The notes beneath the pieces were generated by a model, which was given only the letters and a program-made list of their open reading frames with translations, searched no databases and had not been told where the DNA came from. The position numbers and the translations under genes were made by a program. A stretch of 37,452 nucleotides of DNA, from contig JAJZPO010000022.1 in the NCBI GenBank assembly GCA_021811155.1, positions 1 through 37,452 of the forward strand, written 5' to 3'. Each line of letters starts with the position of its first letter. Positions within the stretch are counted from its first letter, which is position 1. This stretch comes from Bacillota bacterium (GTDB lineage Bacteria; Bacillota; Desulfitobacteriia; Desulfitobacteriales; JAJXUE01). Positions 9,501 through 16,884 of this stretch are shown one piece after another.

Positions 9501-9826
9501 TTGCCGGCATGCCGGGCGATGACCCGGTCGCCGTTATTCCCGTCTTTGAACCGGACCAAAATCTCGTCCGCCGCCGTCTTTGTCCCCGGCGCGGGGTTGC
9601 TTTGGCCTTTTGGCACAGGCTTGGGGAGCAAGACAGGCTGCGGCCCCAGCAGTTCAGCGCCGGGGCCGCTCGAGACAAAGCCTGCCGATTGTGTTAACGG
9701 TTTATCTTGAACGAGTTCATTTTCCCTGCCTGTTGCTGCCGGGGAAATAACCAGATTGGGAAATACCAGCGCCGCGATCGCGAAACTTATAATTTTTTTT
9801 AACCAACGTTTTGACATTTTTCTCAC
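6587..9826 (-). CDS. S8 subtilisin-like protease with PPC, Ig-like and CWB2 domains
   Basis: A secreted, wall-anchored serine protease of 1079 residues. Order: signal peptide (about 1-31); linker; inhibitor-like propeptide (about 85-155, EILVRFKDG... VKQVQPNY); S8 catalytic domain (about 165-445) with D193 in IVDTGID, H227 in GHGTHVAG, oxyanion N323 in AAAGND and S390 in SGTSMAAP; two pre-peptidase C-terminal (PPC) type beta domains (about 450-670); an SbsA/Big_5-like Ig domain (about 675-780); and three CWB2 repeats (784-1079). The longest start is a GTG at 9826. An ATG three codons in (9817) is equally credible, because the only SD (GGAG) sits 3 nt from the GTG and 12 nt from the ATG. It heads a likely two-gene unit with the amidase and is divergent from the GH18 gene. 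Substrates are unknown; processing of surface proteins or scavenging are both possible. Confidence 0.93.
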   Translation of the reverse strand: MRKMSKRWLKKIISFAIAALVFPNLVISPAATGRENELVQDKPLTQSAGFVSSGPGAELLGPQPVLLPKPVPKGQSNPAPGTKTAADEILVRFKDGNNGDRVIARHAGKIQSVQARQGFSLIKTTNAKAAERLLAELKSDPSVKQVQPNYRYTLAAVPNDQEFSRQWGLQRINAPQAWDVSPGSPGALIAIVDTGIDVNHPDLRNKIAGQYDAVNRSEGYAQDIVGHGTHVAGIAAATAGNGTGIAGVSPNSQLLAVRAAYLDAAGNPVITTDAITAGIDWAVAKGAKVVNLSLGGADYDPLLAQAVENAVAKGVVVVAAAGNDNGGPVEYPAAFPGVIAVAATNSEDVEAPFSAQGPQVAVSAPGADILSTYYDPSTGASSYASMSGTSMAAPFVTGAAALLLGKEPNLTPAQVADRIEKGAADLGDPGTDPEYGAGRLDVLRTLQNYQAADRFQPNNSAGAAYHVYSGMTWNARVDGPGEVDYFYIQAQSNNLTLDFQAPGDLDADLSVLDSSRKAVYSFHPGKGGQLKTKVSLPGPGGYYLAISGEGGGFSANPYTVSLSDGGDSREVNDTREQAKDITNTAGSATLTPAGDIDWYQVNLKTGGQVYLAMGGPVIDAAFDVFKPNGNLIQHVNAGYAGVTEQTSIWLNPGKYYINMYDYNDTPDVSYNFAAFTAPRVQSLNYPDGSGVNTTEPTVIIKMDQNIDPAGVNSGNVLLKGSDGTAVNSTVSLLDSSTISLKPDTPLTVGNTYQLVVANLKNPVGLAMAGAFTAQFTITNTAATLARLAGSDRDLTAIAVAQRGWPTGADTVVLARDDDFPDALAGTPLAYKYNAPILLTNPSRLTPAVETELDRLRPQKVFILGSAQALSGGIEQSLKAKSYVKDVERLGGADRFDTAAKIAVCLGSRGEAVVAYGFNFPDALAVSPWAAFNGVPILLTAQDSLPAATQNALSDLGVTKTVVVGSAAVVSDSVAAKLPGANRYWGADRYQTAVEINRGLGLNLAAIYVATGENFPDALAGSALAARGGNAIVLVDGAMLEPEVSSFLAGSKGKVDDIVTLGSEAAVPQSVVDTVNGLVN

Positions 9827-9984
9827 ATTCTCCAGCCATAAATCCCTTTAATGGATTCAATTCGACTCGAAGTTTTATTTTCCTGGGGTCTAAATCTATT
9901 CGGGCAAAAAAAACTGTTGTGCGAGCTGTATTCCTCAGCAAATGTTCTATTTTCTCGGCAGGTATTAAGCAGATTTAACACGAA

Positions 9985-10037
9985 TTTAAGGAGGTGATGC
10001 TTGTTTCAGAAACGGGGGTAAGAAAACGGAGAAAATG
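9985..10037 (+). promoter_or_regulatory. perfect Shine-Dalgarno with mini-ORF before the GH18 gene
   Basis: AAGGAGGTGATG, fully complementary to the 16S rRNA tail apart from its last base, lies about 38 nt before the real start, too far to serve it directly. A TTG 6 nt after its GGAGG core opens a six-codon ORF. An ATG overlapping the SD itself opens a 13-codon ORF whose TGA overlaps the GH18 start codon (ATGA). It may be a coupled leader peptide, or an mRNA-stabilising SD of the kind known in Bacillus. Confidence 0.4.
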
Positions 10038-12035
10038 AAAAAACACAGCTTCATTTTTTTGCTTGCACTGGCGGTTCTTTTAACCGTGCCGGGGATTGCC
10101 TCGGCAGCGCCGGTGATTACCCGCCTCGCGGGTTCAAACCGCTACCAGACCAGTGTGGCTATTGCCCAAAACGGCTGGACCCAGTCCGACACTGTAATTC
10201 TGGCTACCGGCGCAGACTTTCCTGACGCCCTGGCCGGAAGCGTGGTGGCTAGAAAGTATAACGCTCCGCTTCTGCTCACCCCGCCTGCCGGCCTTGATGC
10301 CGGCGTAGCTCAGGAGATCAGAGCCTTGCAGGCCAGGCAGGTAATCATTCTGGGCAGTTCCAGCGCGGTGAGCGACAGCGTGGCCAGGGAGCTTGAGTCC
10401 CAGGGACTTGCCGTCCCGCGGCTCCAAGGGGCCGACAGGTTCGCGACTGCGGTGCGGATAGCCCAAGCGGTGGCAGGCGCTGCCACGCCCAACAGTGTTT
10501 ACCTGGCCAACGGCGATGGTTTTGCTGACGCGCTCAGTGTGGCGCCGGTGGCGGCAAGGTTGCAGCTTCCGGTCCTGCTGACAAGCAGTGATACTCTTCC
10601 TGCGGTTACCCTAAGCTACTTGCTGGATGCCCATGTCAGCCACGTAACCCTGATCGGGAGTTCGGTTGTGATCAGCGACAGCATCAAAACCCTGCTTCAG
10701 TCCAAGGGCATCTCTGTGGACAGGCTGCAGGGCGCCGACCGGTTCGCCACCAACACCGCCGTGGCAGCCAGCTCCGGCTCGGACTTCTCCAATGTTTACC
10801 TGGCTACAGGTTTGGATTTTCCCGATGCGCTGTCCGGCGCGGCCTTGGCTGCTCTGCATAACAGCATGGTGATTCAGGTGCAGCCGAATCAGCTCCCCTG
10901 GTCAACCTACTCCTTCCTCTCCTCGCACCGGGGGGAAATCAAGAATTACTTTATTCTGGGGAGCAGTATGGCGGTGAGCGCTGCGGTGGATTCCTCCATC
11001 AGAACAAATCTGGCCAATCTTATATCCCTCATGTACCTCGGGCCCGGGAATTCCTCGGTTAGCAGCTATGAGTCGCGCCTGAGCGCTGACCCGAATATCC
11101 TTCAGGCCGTCAATTATCTCTCTCCTTCCTGGCTGAGCCTGATTGACGGCAATGGTACGGTGGTTGAAGATTCCCGTTACAGCGCCTCAGATTACCAGAG
11201 CTTTGTGCAGTGGGCCCATGGCAGGGGTTTGAGCGTCCTGCCTCTGGTGGCCAGCCCCTGGGGCAGCGAGGGCCGCGCCTGGGTCAACACAACCCTGCAG
11301 AACGCTCCCCAAACCCTGGTTAATAACCTGGTCTCGCAAGTAAACAGTTTGGGGGCAGACGGGCTGGTCCTCGACTTCGAGGATTTCAGCACATCCTCTA
11401 CCCTGTTTACCAACCTGGTTTCCCAGCTGGCCGACGCCCTTCACGCCCGGAACAAGCTTCTTGTTGTAGCGGTAATGGCTAAAGACGGCGCCAGCGACAG
11501 CTGGCTTGGCCGGTTTGATTATGCCGGCATCACCGCCAAGGCAGACTTGATGAATATCATGACCTATGACAACCATATCGGCGCCAACGACCAAGGTCCG
11601 GTGGCGCCTGTGCCTTGGATCCAGACAGTCCTGGACAGGGCCATCAACACCTACCATGTCCCGTCCTCCCGCATCCTGATGGGCCTGCCCCTCTACGGAC
11701 GGCACTGGTACCTCGACGCTCAAACAGGGAACTGGCTGGAGACGAAACCGCTTTCCTGCCAGGATGCCATGAACCTGGCCGCGTCTAACGGGGCTCCCGT
11801 CCAGCGGAGCGGCTCGGACCCGACTCCCGGCTTTAGCTTCCAGGGACCCTACCCCTCAACCTATCAGGGCTCCGCCACAGGTAATACCCAGCACCAGGTG
11901 TGGTTTGACGACCCGCTGAGCTGGAGCCGGAAGCTGGACTTAGCCGGCCTCAATAACCTCGGAGGCGTGGCCTCCTGGGGCTTCAACTGGCCGGCCCCCC
12001 CTGACCTATGGACCATAATGCAGCAAAAGATATAA
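10035..12035 (+). CDS. CWB2-anchored GH18 glycosidase (SleL/YaaH-like)
   Basis: An exported wall-bound glycoside hydrolase of 666 residues. A signal peptide spans 1-24 (ending ASA), three CWB2 repeats span about 28-325 (FPDALAG, FADALSV, FPDALSG), and a GH18 TIM barrel spans about 332-664. The GH18 signature DGLVLDFE (442-449) is intact, with E449 as the catalytic acid and D447 assisting; MTYD (509-512) and a late SWGFNW tryptophan also match the family. SleL/YaaH relatives are N-acetylglucosaminidases acting on peptidoglycan or cortex, so peptidoglycan is the likeliest substrate; chitin-type glycans are an alternative. The ATG has GGAG just 3 nt upstream, a short spacing, and translation may be helped by the upstream SD and mini-ORF. 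It is transcribed alone, divergently from the protease. Confidence 0.92.
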   Translation: MKKHSFIFLLALAVLLTVPGIASAAPVITRLAGSNRYQTSVAIAQNGWTQSDTVILATGADFPDALAGSVVARKYNAPLLLTPPAGLDAGVAQEIRALQARQVIILGSSSAVSDSVARELESQGLAVPRLQGADRFATAVRIAQAVAGAATPNSVYLANGDGFADALSVAPVAARLQLPVLLTSSDTLPAVTLSYLLDAHVSHVTLIGSSVVISDSIKTLLQSKGISVDRLQGADRFATNTAVAASSGSDFSNVYLATGLDFPDALSGAALAALHNSMVIQVQPNQLPWSTYSFLSSHRGEIKNYFILGSSMAVSAAVDSSIRTNLANLISLMYLGPGNSSVSSYESRLSADPNILQAVNYLSPSWLSLIDGNGTVVEDSRYSASDYQSFVQWAHGRGLSVLPLVASPWGSEGRAWVNTTLQNAPQTLVNNLVSQVNSLGADGLVLDFEDFSTSSTLFTNLVSQLADALHARNKLLVVAVMAKDGASDSWLGRFDYAGITAKADLMNIMTYDNHIGANDQGPVAPVPWIQTVLDRAINTYHVPSSRILMGLPLYGRHWYLDAQTGNWLETKPLSCQDAMNLAASNGAPVQRSGSDPTPGFSFQGPYPSTYQGSATGNTQHQVWFDDPLSWSRKLDLAGLNNLGGVASWGFNWPAPPDLWTIMQQKI

Positions 12036-12039
12036 CGCC

Positions 12040-12069
12040 AAGAACCTTAGGGTCACCCCTAAGGTTCTT
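12040..12069 (+). terminator. terminator after the GH18 gene
   Basis: A 13-bp perfect stem (AAGAACCTTAGGG and complement) with loop TCAC starts 5 nt after the stop codon. The following tract is only T-rich (CTTAT), so termination may be incomplete; a second plus-strand terminator follows at 12213. Confidence 0.75.
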
Positions 12070-12130
12070 CTTATCTGGAAAGAATTACATCCTCCCGCAT
12101 CGAGAAAAATAAATCTTAATGTCGAATATA

Positions 12131-12211
12131 TTAATGAGAAAGACTTCTCGCCTTTCTCATGTAGTGTTTGGCAAGTTTCTAGTTTTCGCACAGACTGGAT
12201 ACTTGCGCAAT
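12131..12211 (-). pseudogene. remnant of a CWB2-gene leader and start codon
   Basis: On the minus strand this stretch holds, in order, TTGCGCAA, then GTCT next to GTGCGAA, then an 18-nt segment (12152-12169) identical to the start region of the gene at 4474 (4466-4483), including the ATG and next two codons. The frame then reads nine codons (MRKARSLSH) and stops at 12131. The same elements occur in the same order in the intact leader at 4466-4617. This looks like a deleted or recombined copy of a CWB2 gene front end. An inverted ATGAGAAAG (12134-12142) faces it, forming a 9-bp inverted repeat. Confidence 0.5.
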
Positions 12212-12212
12212 G

Positions 12213-12238
12213 GGAGCCCCGGACGCGGGGCTCCTTTT
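12213..12238 (+). terminator. second plus-strand terminator, twin of 793-816
   Basis: A 9-bp stem (GGAGCCCCG / CGGGGCTCC) with loop GACG is followed by TTTT. It shares the 14-nt core and the preceding TTGCGCA with the copy at 793-816. It may back up the weak GH18 terminator or end a short RNA encoded between 12070 and 12238. Confidence 0.7.
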
Positions 12239-12250
12239 GTCTTGACGACA

Positions 12251-12278
12251 AAAACCGTACCGCTGAGGGTACGGTTTT
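12251..12278 (-). terminator. terminator at the end of the polysaccharide cluster
   Basis: An 11-bp stem (AAAACCGTACC / GGTACGGTTTT) with a 6-nt loop abuts the stop codon of the sugar transferase. On the minus strand it ends in TTTTTG. The T-rich arms on both sides make it potentially bidirectional. Confidence 0.85.
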
Positions 12279-12938
12279 CTAATAGGCTCCTTTGCCGCTG
12301 AAGACTACGAATAACGTTTTCCAGAGAATTTTGAGGTCAAGCCAGAGGCTCCAGGTCCGGACATATTCCAAGTCGTAGGCCATAGTTTCACCCAGGGTGA
12401 GTTCGCTGCGGCCATTGATCTGGGCCAGGCCGGTGACGCCCGGGAGGACCTTCAGGCGCTGACGCTGAGCCGGGCTGTATTTTTGCACAATTTCCGGGAT
12501 CTCCGGGCGAGGACCCACCAGGCTCATGCTGCCCGCCAGGATGTTCAGGAGCTGAGGCAGTTCGTCCAGGCTGGTCTTGCGCAGAAATCTGCCGCTGCGG
12601 GTGACCCTCGGGTCAGACTGCTCTTGAAAGACGAAGTCATTCAGCTCTTTGATCCCCGCCAGTTTACTCTGGAACGCAGCCTCCGCGTTTTGGACCATGG
12701 TCCGGAACTTGAAGATCGTATAGGGTTTGCCCGAGATTCCTATCCTGGTTTGGCGGAAAATTGCCGGCCCGGGTGAATCCAGACGGATCCACAAGGCGAT
12801 CACGAGCCACAGGGGGGACACCAGCAGCAGCAGAACTATGCTCGCAACAATATCAATCAAGCGCTTGAACCAGTAATGCCAGCGGGGCAGATACCCCGCC
12901 GCAGCAGCATCATTATGAGCAGCCAAATTTCGTCCCAT
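12279..12938 (-). CDS. priming polyprenyl-phosphate sugar-phosphate transferase
   Basis: A membrane enzyme that moves a sugar-1-phosphate from a UDP-sugar to undecaprenyl phosphate, starting repeat-unit assembly on the inner membrane face. The 219-residue protein is the short form of the bacterial sugar transferase family (PF02397). It has one hydrophobic segment (about 28-50) after KRLIDI, then DSPGPAIFRQTRIG (54-67), FKFRTM (76-81), and the downstream DELPQLLN, LVGPRPE and GVTGLAQINGR motifs. It lacks the long N-terminal membrane region of WbaP/CpsE, so it resembles PglC or the C-terminal half of WbaP. The ATG has GGGGTG about 9 nt upstream. It is the last gene of the cluster, before a strong terminator. 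The sugar cannot be read from sequence; the dehydratase and the neighbouring aminotransferase make a 4-amino-6-deoxy HexNAc plausible. Confidence 0.92.
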   Translation of the reverse strand: MGRNLAAHNDAAAAGYLPRWHYWFKRLIDIVASIVLLLLVSPLWLVIALWIRLDSPGPAIFRQTRIGISGKPYTIFKFRTMVQNAEAAFQSKLAGIKELNDFVFQEQSDPRVTRSGRFLRKTSLDELPQLLNILAGSMSLVGPRPEIPEIVQKYSPAQRQRLKVLPGVTGLAQINGRSELTLGETMAYDLEYVRTWSLWLDLKILWKTLFVVFSGKGAY

Positions 12939-13012
12939 CCAAAATCACCCCTTCCAGGACACGGGGACGGTTCCGGCGCGAGCCCTGCTGGAATCGAGTA
13001 CGCTGGGAATTG

Positions 13013-14179
13013 CTAGCTCCGGGAACGCTCTGCCACCCGTTTCACCGCTTCAATTACGTCCAGCCTGTCCTGGTCGCTCATCCTGGGATAAAGCGGCAGG
13101 GACAAAATGCGCTCGAACGTTTCCGCTGCCCGGGGAAAATCCCCCGGCTGATAGCCGAATGTGTCGCGATAATACGGGTGGAGGTGCACGGGAATGAAGT
13201 GCACGCTGGTACCGATTTTTTCAGCCTTCAGCTCCTCGATGAACTGATTGCGGTCTGTCTTTAGTTTTGCCAAATTCAGCTTGAGAACGTACAGGTGCCA
13301 GGCGTGGCGGGCATAATCCAGCTCGACCGGGATTTCCAGTTCCGGCATGTTGCCAAAGGCTTCATTGTACTGCGCGGCGATCCCGCGCCTTACCGCCTGC
13401 AGCCTCTCCAGCTTTGCCAGCTGGCTCAAACCCAGGGCAGCCTGAATATCTGTCATATTATATTTATAACCGGGGTAAAGAATTTCGTAAAACCAGGAGC
13501 CGGACGCAGTATAGCGGTTCCAGGCATTCCTGCTCATGCCGTGCAGGCTGAGCACACGTATCTTGTCGGCTAAGCCGGGATCATCGGTGGTAACCATGCC
13601 CCCTTCACCGGTGACCAGGTTTTTGGTGGCGTAGAAAGAAAAGGCCGTCGCGTTGCTGATGGAGCCAATCATCCTGCCTTTGTACTGGGTGTATACGGCG
13701 TGGGCCGCATCCTCCAGCACAAACAGGTTATGCTGCCGGGCCAGGGCCAGGATTCCGTCCATGTCACAGGGATGCCCGGCTATATGAACCGGTACGATGG
13801 CTTTAGTGCGGGAAGTGAGCTTGGCCTTGATTTGCTCCGCATCTATGTTCATGGTTATGGGGTCAATATCGGCAAATACCGGAGTGGCGCCGGTATGGAT
13901 GATCACATTGGCTGAGGCTGCAAAGGTGAAGGGCGTGGTTATGACCTCATCTCCCGGCCCGATTCCGGCCGCGACCAAGGCAAGATGCAGGGCAGCTGTA
14001 CAGGAGTTGACGGCTACAGCGTGTTTGGCCCCCACATAGGCGGCAAATTCCTTTTCAAACTCCAGGGTCTTGGGGCCTTTGGTAATCCAATCAGATTTCA
14101 GACTGTCAACTACCCCGGCGATGTCATCGTCTTCTATCAGGGGCAGGGCGTAGGGCAAAAACTCCTGTCGTCTCGCCAC
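13013..14179 (-). CDS. DegT/DnrJ/EryC1/StrS sugar aminotransferase (ArnB/PseC-like)
   Basis: A PLP-dependent transaminase, 388 residues, expected to aminate a 4-keto sugar nucleotide using glutamate. The family core is complete: NSCTAALHLAL near 58-68, ITTPFTF, the LEDAAHA aspartate, and the Schiff-base lysine K186 in SFYATKNLVTGEGG. The tract YKYNMTDIQAALG is typical of the ArnB/PseC/RfbE branch. I chose a GTG at 14179: AAGGAGG lies 9 nt upstream. The longer TTG start at 14230 would overlap the flippase gene and adds residues outside the family core. With the 4,6-dehydratase at 30015-31955 it could make a UDP-2-acetamido-4-amino-2,4,6-trideoxyhexose. The exact keto substrate and stereochemistry are undetermined. 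Confidence 0.85.
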   Translation of the reverse strand: MARRQEFLPYALPLIEDDDIAGVVDSLKSDWITKGPKTLEFEKEFAAYVGAKHAVAVNSCTAALHLALVAAGIGPGDEVITTPFTFAASANVIIHTGATPVFADIDPITMNIDAEQIKAKLTSRTKAIVPVHIAGHPCDMDGILALARQHNLFVLEDAAHAVYTQYKGRMIGSISNATAFSFYATKNLVTGEGGMVTTDDPGLADKIRVLSLHGMSRNAWNRYTASGSWFYEILYPGYKYNMTDIQAALGLSQLAKLERLQAVRRGIAAQYNEAFGNMPELEIPVELDYARHAWHLYVLKLNLAKLKTDRNQFIEELKAEKIGTSVHFIPVHLHPYYRDTFGYQPGDFPRAAETFERILSLPLYPRMSDQDRLDVIEAVKRVAERSRS

Positions 14180-14207
14180 TTGCGGTCTCCTCCTTACAAA
14201 GTCCAAA

Positions 14208-15638
14208 TTAGCGGGTAACGGTCTTGACAATTCTCATACGTCCCAAAGCATAGATTATCACACCATGAATGTCCTTATCCAGGCGGTCCAATACCAGCAG
14301 GTAGGCGATTCCACCCAGGGCCAGGGCCAGAATCGGGTTGTACCTGGAGAGCAAGTACAGGATAAAGCCCAGAATCAAGCCGGCTATGCCGACCCCGGTG
14401 AGTTGTTTCACAACGTTTACATCATACACCTTTTTGCGCACGGCGAAAAGATAGGCAAGCAAGATGTAGGTCTCGGTGATCAGGGTGGCGGCGCTGGCGC
14501 CGTAGATGCCGTAGCGGGGTATCAGAAACAGGTTCAGGAGTACGTTTCCCACCGCGGCGCTGCCCTGGATAGCTGTGCGGATCCATTGGTTGTCAGTGGT
14601 AGTCAAGACATCCCCAATGGGAAAACTCATGGCTTCCAAGGCGAAAAACCAGGCCAGGATCTTCAGGGCCGGCCCTGCGTTGGCAAAACGGTGGCCGTAC
14701 AGCAGGTTAATGATTGGGTCCGCCAGCAGAAAAAGCCCCAAACTTACAGGCAGACCGATCGCTGCCAGGAACTTGAAAATCTTCTCCACGGTCTGTTTAT
14801 GGGTATCCCGGTTGGTCACGCCCAATTGGTATAGAATTGGGTACAACACAGACGTTAGGATGCCCGGGATGAATAAAAGCACGGAAATAAGCCGGTAAGC
14901 CGCAGCGTAGGTGCCTACCTCCACGGTGCTGCTCATCAGGGACAGCATGAAGGAATCGATCTGGAAGTAGATATAATAAAACAGATAGGCGATGCCAAAA
15001 GGCAGCCCGCCCCTGAGCATCAGCCCCAGGCTTCTGGGTTCGAGCCGCAAGCAGGTCGCCTTTGTTACCGCCCTGTAAAGCAGAAGGGTGATGCAGGCGA
15101 TGACCACGGCTTGGGCCCAGGCGATCTGAATCACGCCATAACGTAGAACAAGCACCACAATTGTTCCCAGCCCGATCAAAAAGGTGGAAAGGAACTGGTA
15201 GATGGCAGCGATATACATCTCCTGACGGGCCTGGAAGTAATTATAGAACATGTTGTTCAGGGCGCCCGCACCGTTAGCCAGGCCGAATATTGCCACCATA
15301 GTGATGACGTTGCTGTCGTACCCAAGCGGTTTGGCGGCCAGCCACATAATCACGTCCACCACCAGAATCAGGAGCGCCCGGAAAACCAGAGTGTTGCCCA
15401 GATAGCCAGGCAGCTTCTTGGGTTCGCGGGAGCCTTCCTGGACGATGTACTGGCCCAGGCCGAAGTCCGTAAACAGGATCACCATACTGACAAAGGTCGA
15501 CGCGGTGGCGTATTCGCCGGAAGCTGCGGGCCCCAGATAACGGGTGACAAAAATCCCCACCACCGCTGAAATGGCCCGGGCCAGCACCGTGGCCACGCTT
15601 AAGGCTACTGTGTTCTTAAAGATGACCCTGGCTTCCAC
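14208..15638 (-). CDS. wzx: Wzx-type polysaccharide flippase
   Basis: A multi-pass membrane protein (476 residues) of the polysaccharide transporter branch of the MOP superfamily, which moves undecaprenyl-PP-linked repeat units across the membrane. The N-terminus (VIFKNTVALSVATVLARAISAVVGIFVTRYLG) is characteristic, and hydrophobic segments recur along the whole length with short charged loops, as expected for 12-14 helices. Translation starts at a GTG at 15638, only 3 nt after the stop codon of the upstream glycosyltransferase, with GGGGTG shortly before; the pair is probably translationally coupled. It is the only flippase in the window, which points to a Wzx/Wzy-dependent rather than ABC-transporter pathway. 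Confidence 0.9.
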   Translation of the reverse strand: MEARVIFKNTVALSVATVLARAISAVVGIFVTRYLGPAASGEYATASTFVSMVILFTDFGLGQYIVQEGSREPKKLPGYLGNTLVFRALLILVVDVIMWLAAKPLGYDSNVITMVAIFGLANGAGALNNMFYNYFQARQEMYIAAIYQFLSTFLIGLGTIVVLVLRYGVIQIAWAQAVVIACITLLLYRAVTKATCLRLEPRSLGLMLRGGLPFGIAYLFYYIYFQIDSFMLSLMSSTVEVGTYAAAYRLISVLLFIPGILTSVLYPILYQLGVTNRDTHKQTVEKIFKFLAAIGLPVSLGLFLLADPIINLLYGHRFANAGPALKILAWFFALEAMSFPIGDVLTTTDNQWIRTAIQGSAAVGNVLLNLFLIPRYGIYGASAATLITETYILLAYLFAVRKKVYDVNVVKQLTGVGIAGLILGFILYLLSRYNPILALALGGIAYLLVLDRLDKDIHGVIIYALGRMRIVKTVTR

Positions 15639-15641
15639 ACT

Positions 15642-16805
15642 CTACACCCCTGCCTTGGCCCGGTTCCGGCTGAGCCCGTGATAAAGGTCAGCCAGCTTCC
15701 TGCCCATCTGTTCCCAGTTCCAGTCCTTCGCTACCGCCTCTTGGCCCCGCATACCCATCTCTTCAGCTTCTGCAGGGTGGTCCAGCAGATAGCGGATGGC
15801 GTTGGCAATCTGCTCTGGGCGGGTGGGGTCTACAATCAGCCCGCAGCGGGCCTTTTCCACATAGCTGCGGATAGGGGGCAGATCGCTCCCCACCACGGGA
15901 ATGCCGCAGGCCATATATTCAAACTGCTTAATAGGGATATTTTTATAAAACTTGGGAACGGGTAGAAGTGTAACCAGACCGGCTTTAGCGGCAGCCACAT
16001 AGCCTGGCACCTTTTCATGGGGCACAGGCCCTACCATATCTACCCATTGGGCCAGATCGTTCTCTGTAATGTAGTGTTCCATATCGACCTTGCATTGCTG
16101 GTCGCTAAAGGGCCCCACGAACACCAGCATGATATTGGGGTGGGTCTTGCGCACTTGATTGACCGCAGCCAGAAGTTCCAGCGGGCCCCGCACGCGGGCA
16201 ATACCCCCTTCATAGATCACGATGTCGCGCCCCGCATACCGGGCCATAAACTCCGGGTCAGGCTTGGCCTTATAGAAGAGATCGGTGACAGGATAGTTGA
16301 AGATGGTGGTAACGTTGCGGTTCAGCTTGCTGTAGCGTTTTTCAATATTGTCGTCGGCGGTGATGATTTGGTCCATGCCTGGCACGAACCAGCGCTCCCA
16401 GCGATCCATGCCCCAGGCAGCCAGAAGCTTCAGCCACCCCGGCAGACGGGTGGTATTGAGCATCATGTCGGGGTAATGTTCGTGGGCATCGAAGATTACC
16501 CTGCGCCCAGTGCGTGCCTGTAAGCGCCTGCCGACCCAGAGCAATTCAGGCTCATGAAACTGGTAGGCATCACAATCAATCATTTCCGCCCGCGCCGCTA
16601 AGCGCCCGAGGACCTTCAAGCGGCTCCACAGGCCTTCCCCCCGCGGCAAACTTATGAGATTAATGCCATCAGCCTCGCTGACAACTTCCGGCCCTGTACC
16701 GAGGATGGTTACGTCTATACCCTGGCGCTTCAGGCTAAGCGCTTCCTTATGATAGATCCTGTCATCTTTTATGTCGTGGGTAGTGGTCAACATGCAAACA
16801 TGCAT
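15642..16805 (-). CDS. GT4-type glycosyltransferase
   Basis: A GT-B glycosyltransferase of 387 residues that probably adds one sugar of the repeat unit on the cytoplasmic face. The N-terminal domain starts MHVCMLTTTHDIKDDRIYHKEAL. The C-terminal nucleotide-sugar domain shows VIYEGGIARVRGP and the KQFEYMACGIPVVGSDLPP loop where GT4 enzymes bind the donor. I reject the longer frame from 17045: its extra 80 residues are low-complexity and would overlap the opposite-strand gene at 16885. The ATG at 16805 follows AAGGAG by about 10 nt. It heads the sub-operon running to 12279. Donor and acceptor are unknown. Confidence 0.88.
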   Translation of the reverse strand: MHVCMLTTTHDIKDDRIYHKEALSLKRQGIDVTILGTGPEVVSEADGINLISLPRGEGLWSRLKVLGRLAARAEMIDCDAYQFHEPELLWVGRRLQARTGRRVIFDAHEHYPDMMLNTTRLPGWLKLLAAWGMDRWERWFVPGMDQIITADDNIEKRYSKLNRNVTTIFNYPVTDLFYKAKPDPEFMARYAGRDIVIYEGGIARVRGPLELLAAVNQVRKTHPNIMLVFVGPFSDQQCKVDMEHYITENDLAQWVDMVGPVPHEKVPGYVAAAKAGLVTLLPVPKFYKNIPIKQFEYMACGIPVVGSDLPPIRSYVEKARCGLIVDPTRPEQIANAIRYLLDHPAEAEEMGMRGQEAVAKDWNWEQMGRKLADLYHGLSRNRAKAGV

Positions 16806-16849
16806 TGGGCCTGTCTCCTTGCCGGCTTTCCTTTTTCTAAGCCTCAAGC

Positions 16850-16855
16850 TATAAT
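16850..16855 (+). promoter_or_regulatory. candidate -10 element (TATAAT) of the inverted glycosyltransferase
   Basis: A perfect TATAAT lies 30 nt before the ATG at 16885 in the 79-nt gap between two divergent genes. The hexamer 17 nt upstream (TTTCCT) is a poor -35 match. GGGAGG then precedes the start codon by 8 nt. A dedicated promoter fits this gene being the only plus-strand member of the cluster. Confidence 0.45.
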
Positions 16856-16884
16856 GAAGTGAATGTTTTCTGGGAGGTATTACG

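Noticed and set aside
12119-12301. 60-codon plus-strand ORF across the GH18/glycan boundary
   Set aside because: It reads straight through two terminator hairpins, so it cannot be a normal gene; the region is better explained by the leader remnant.
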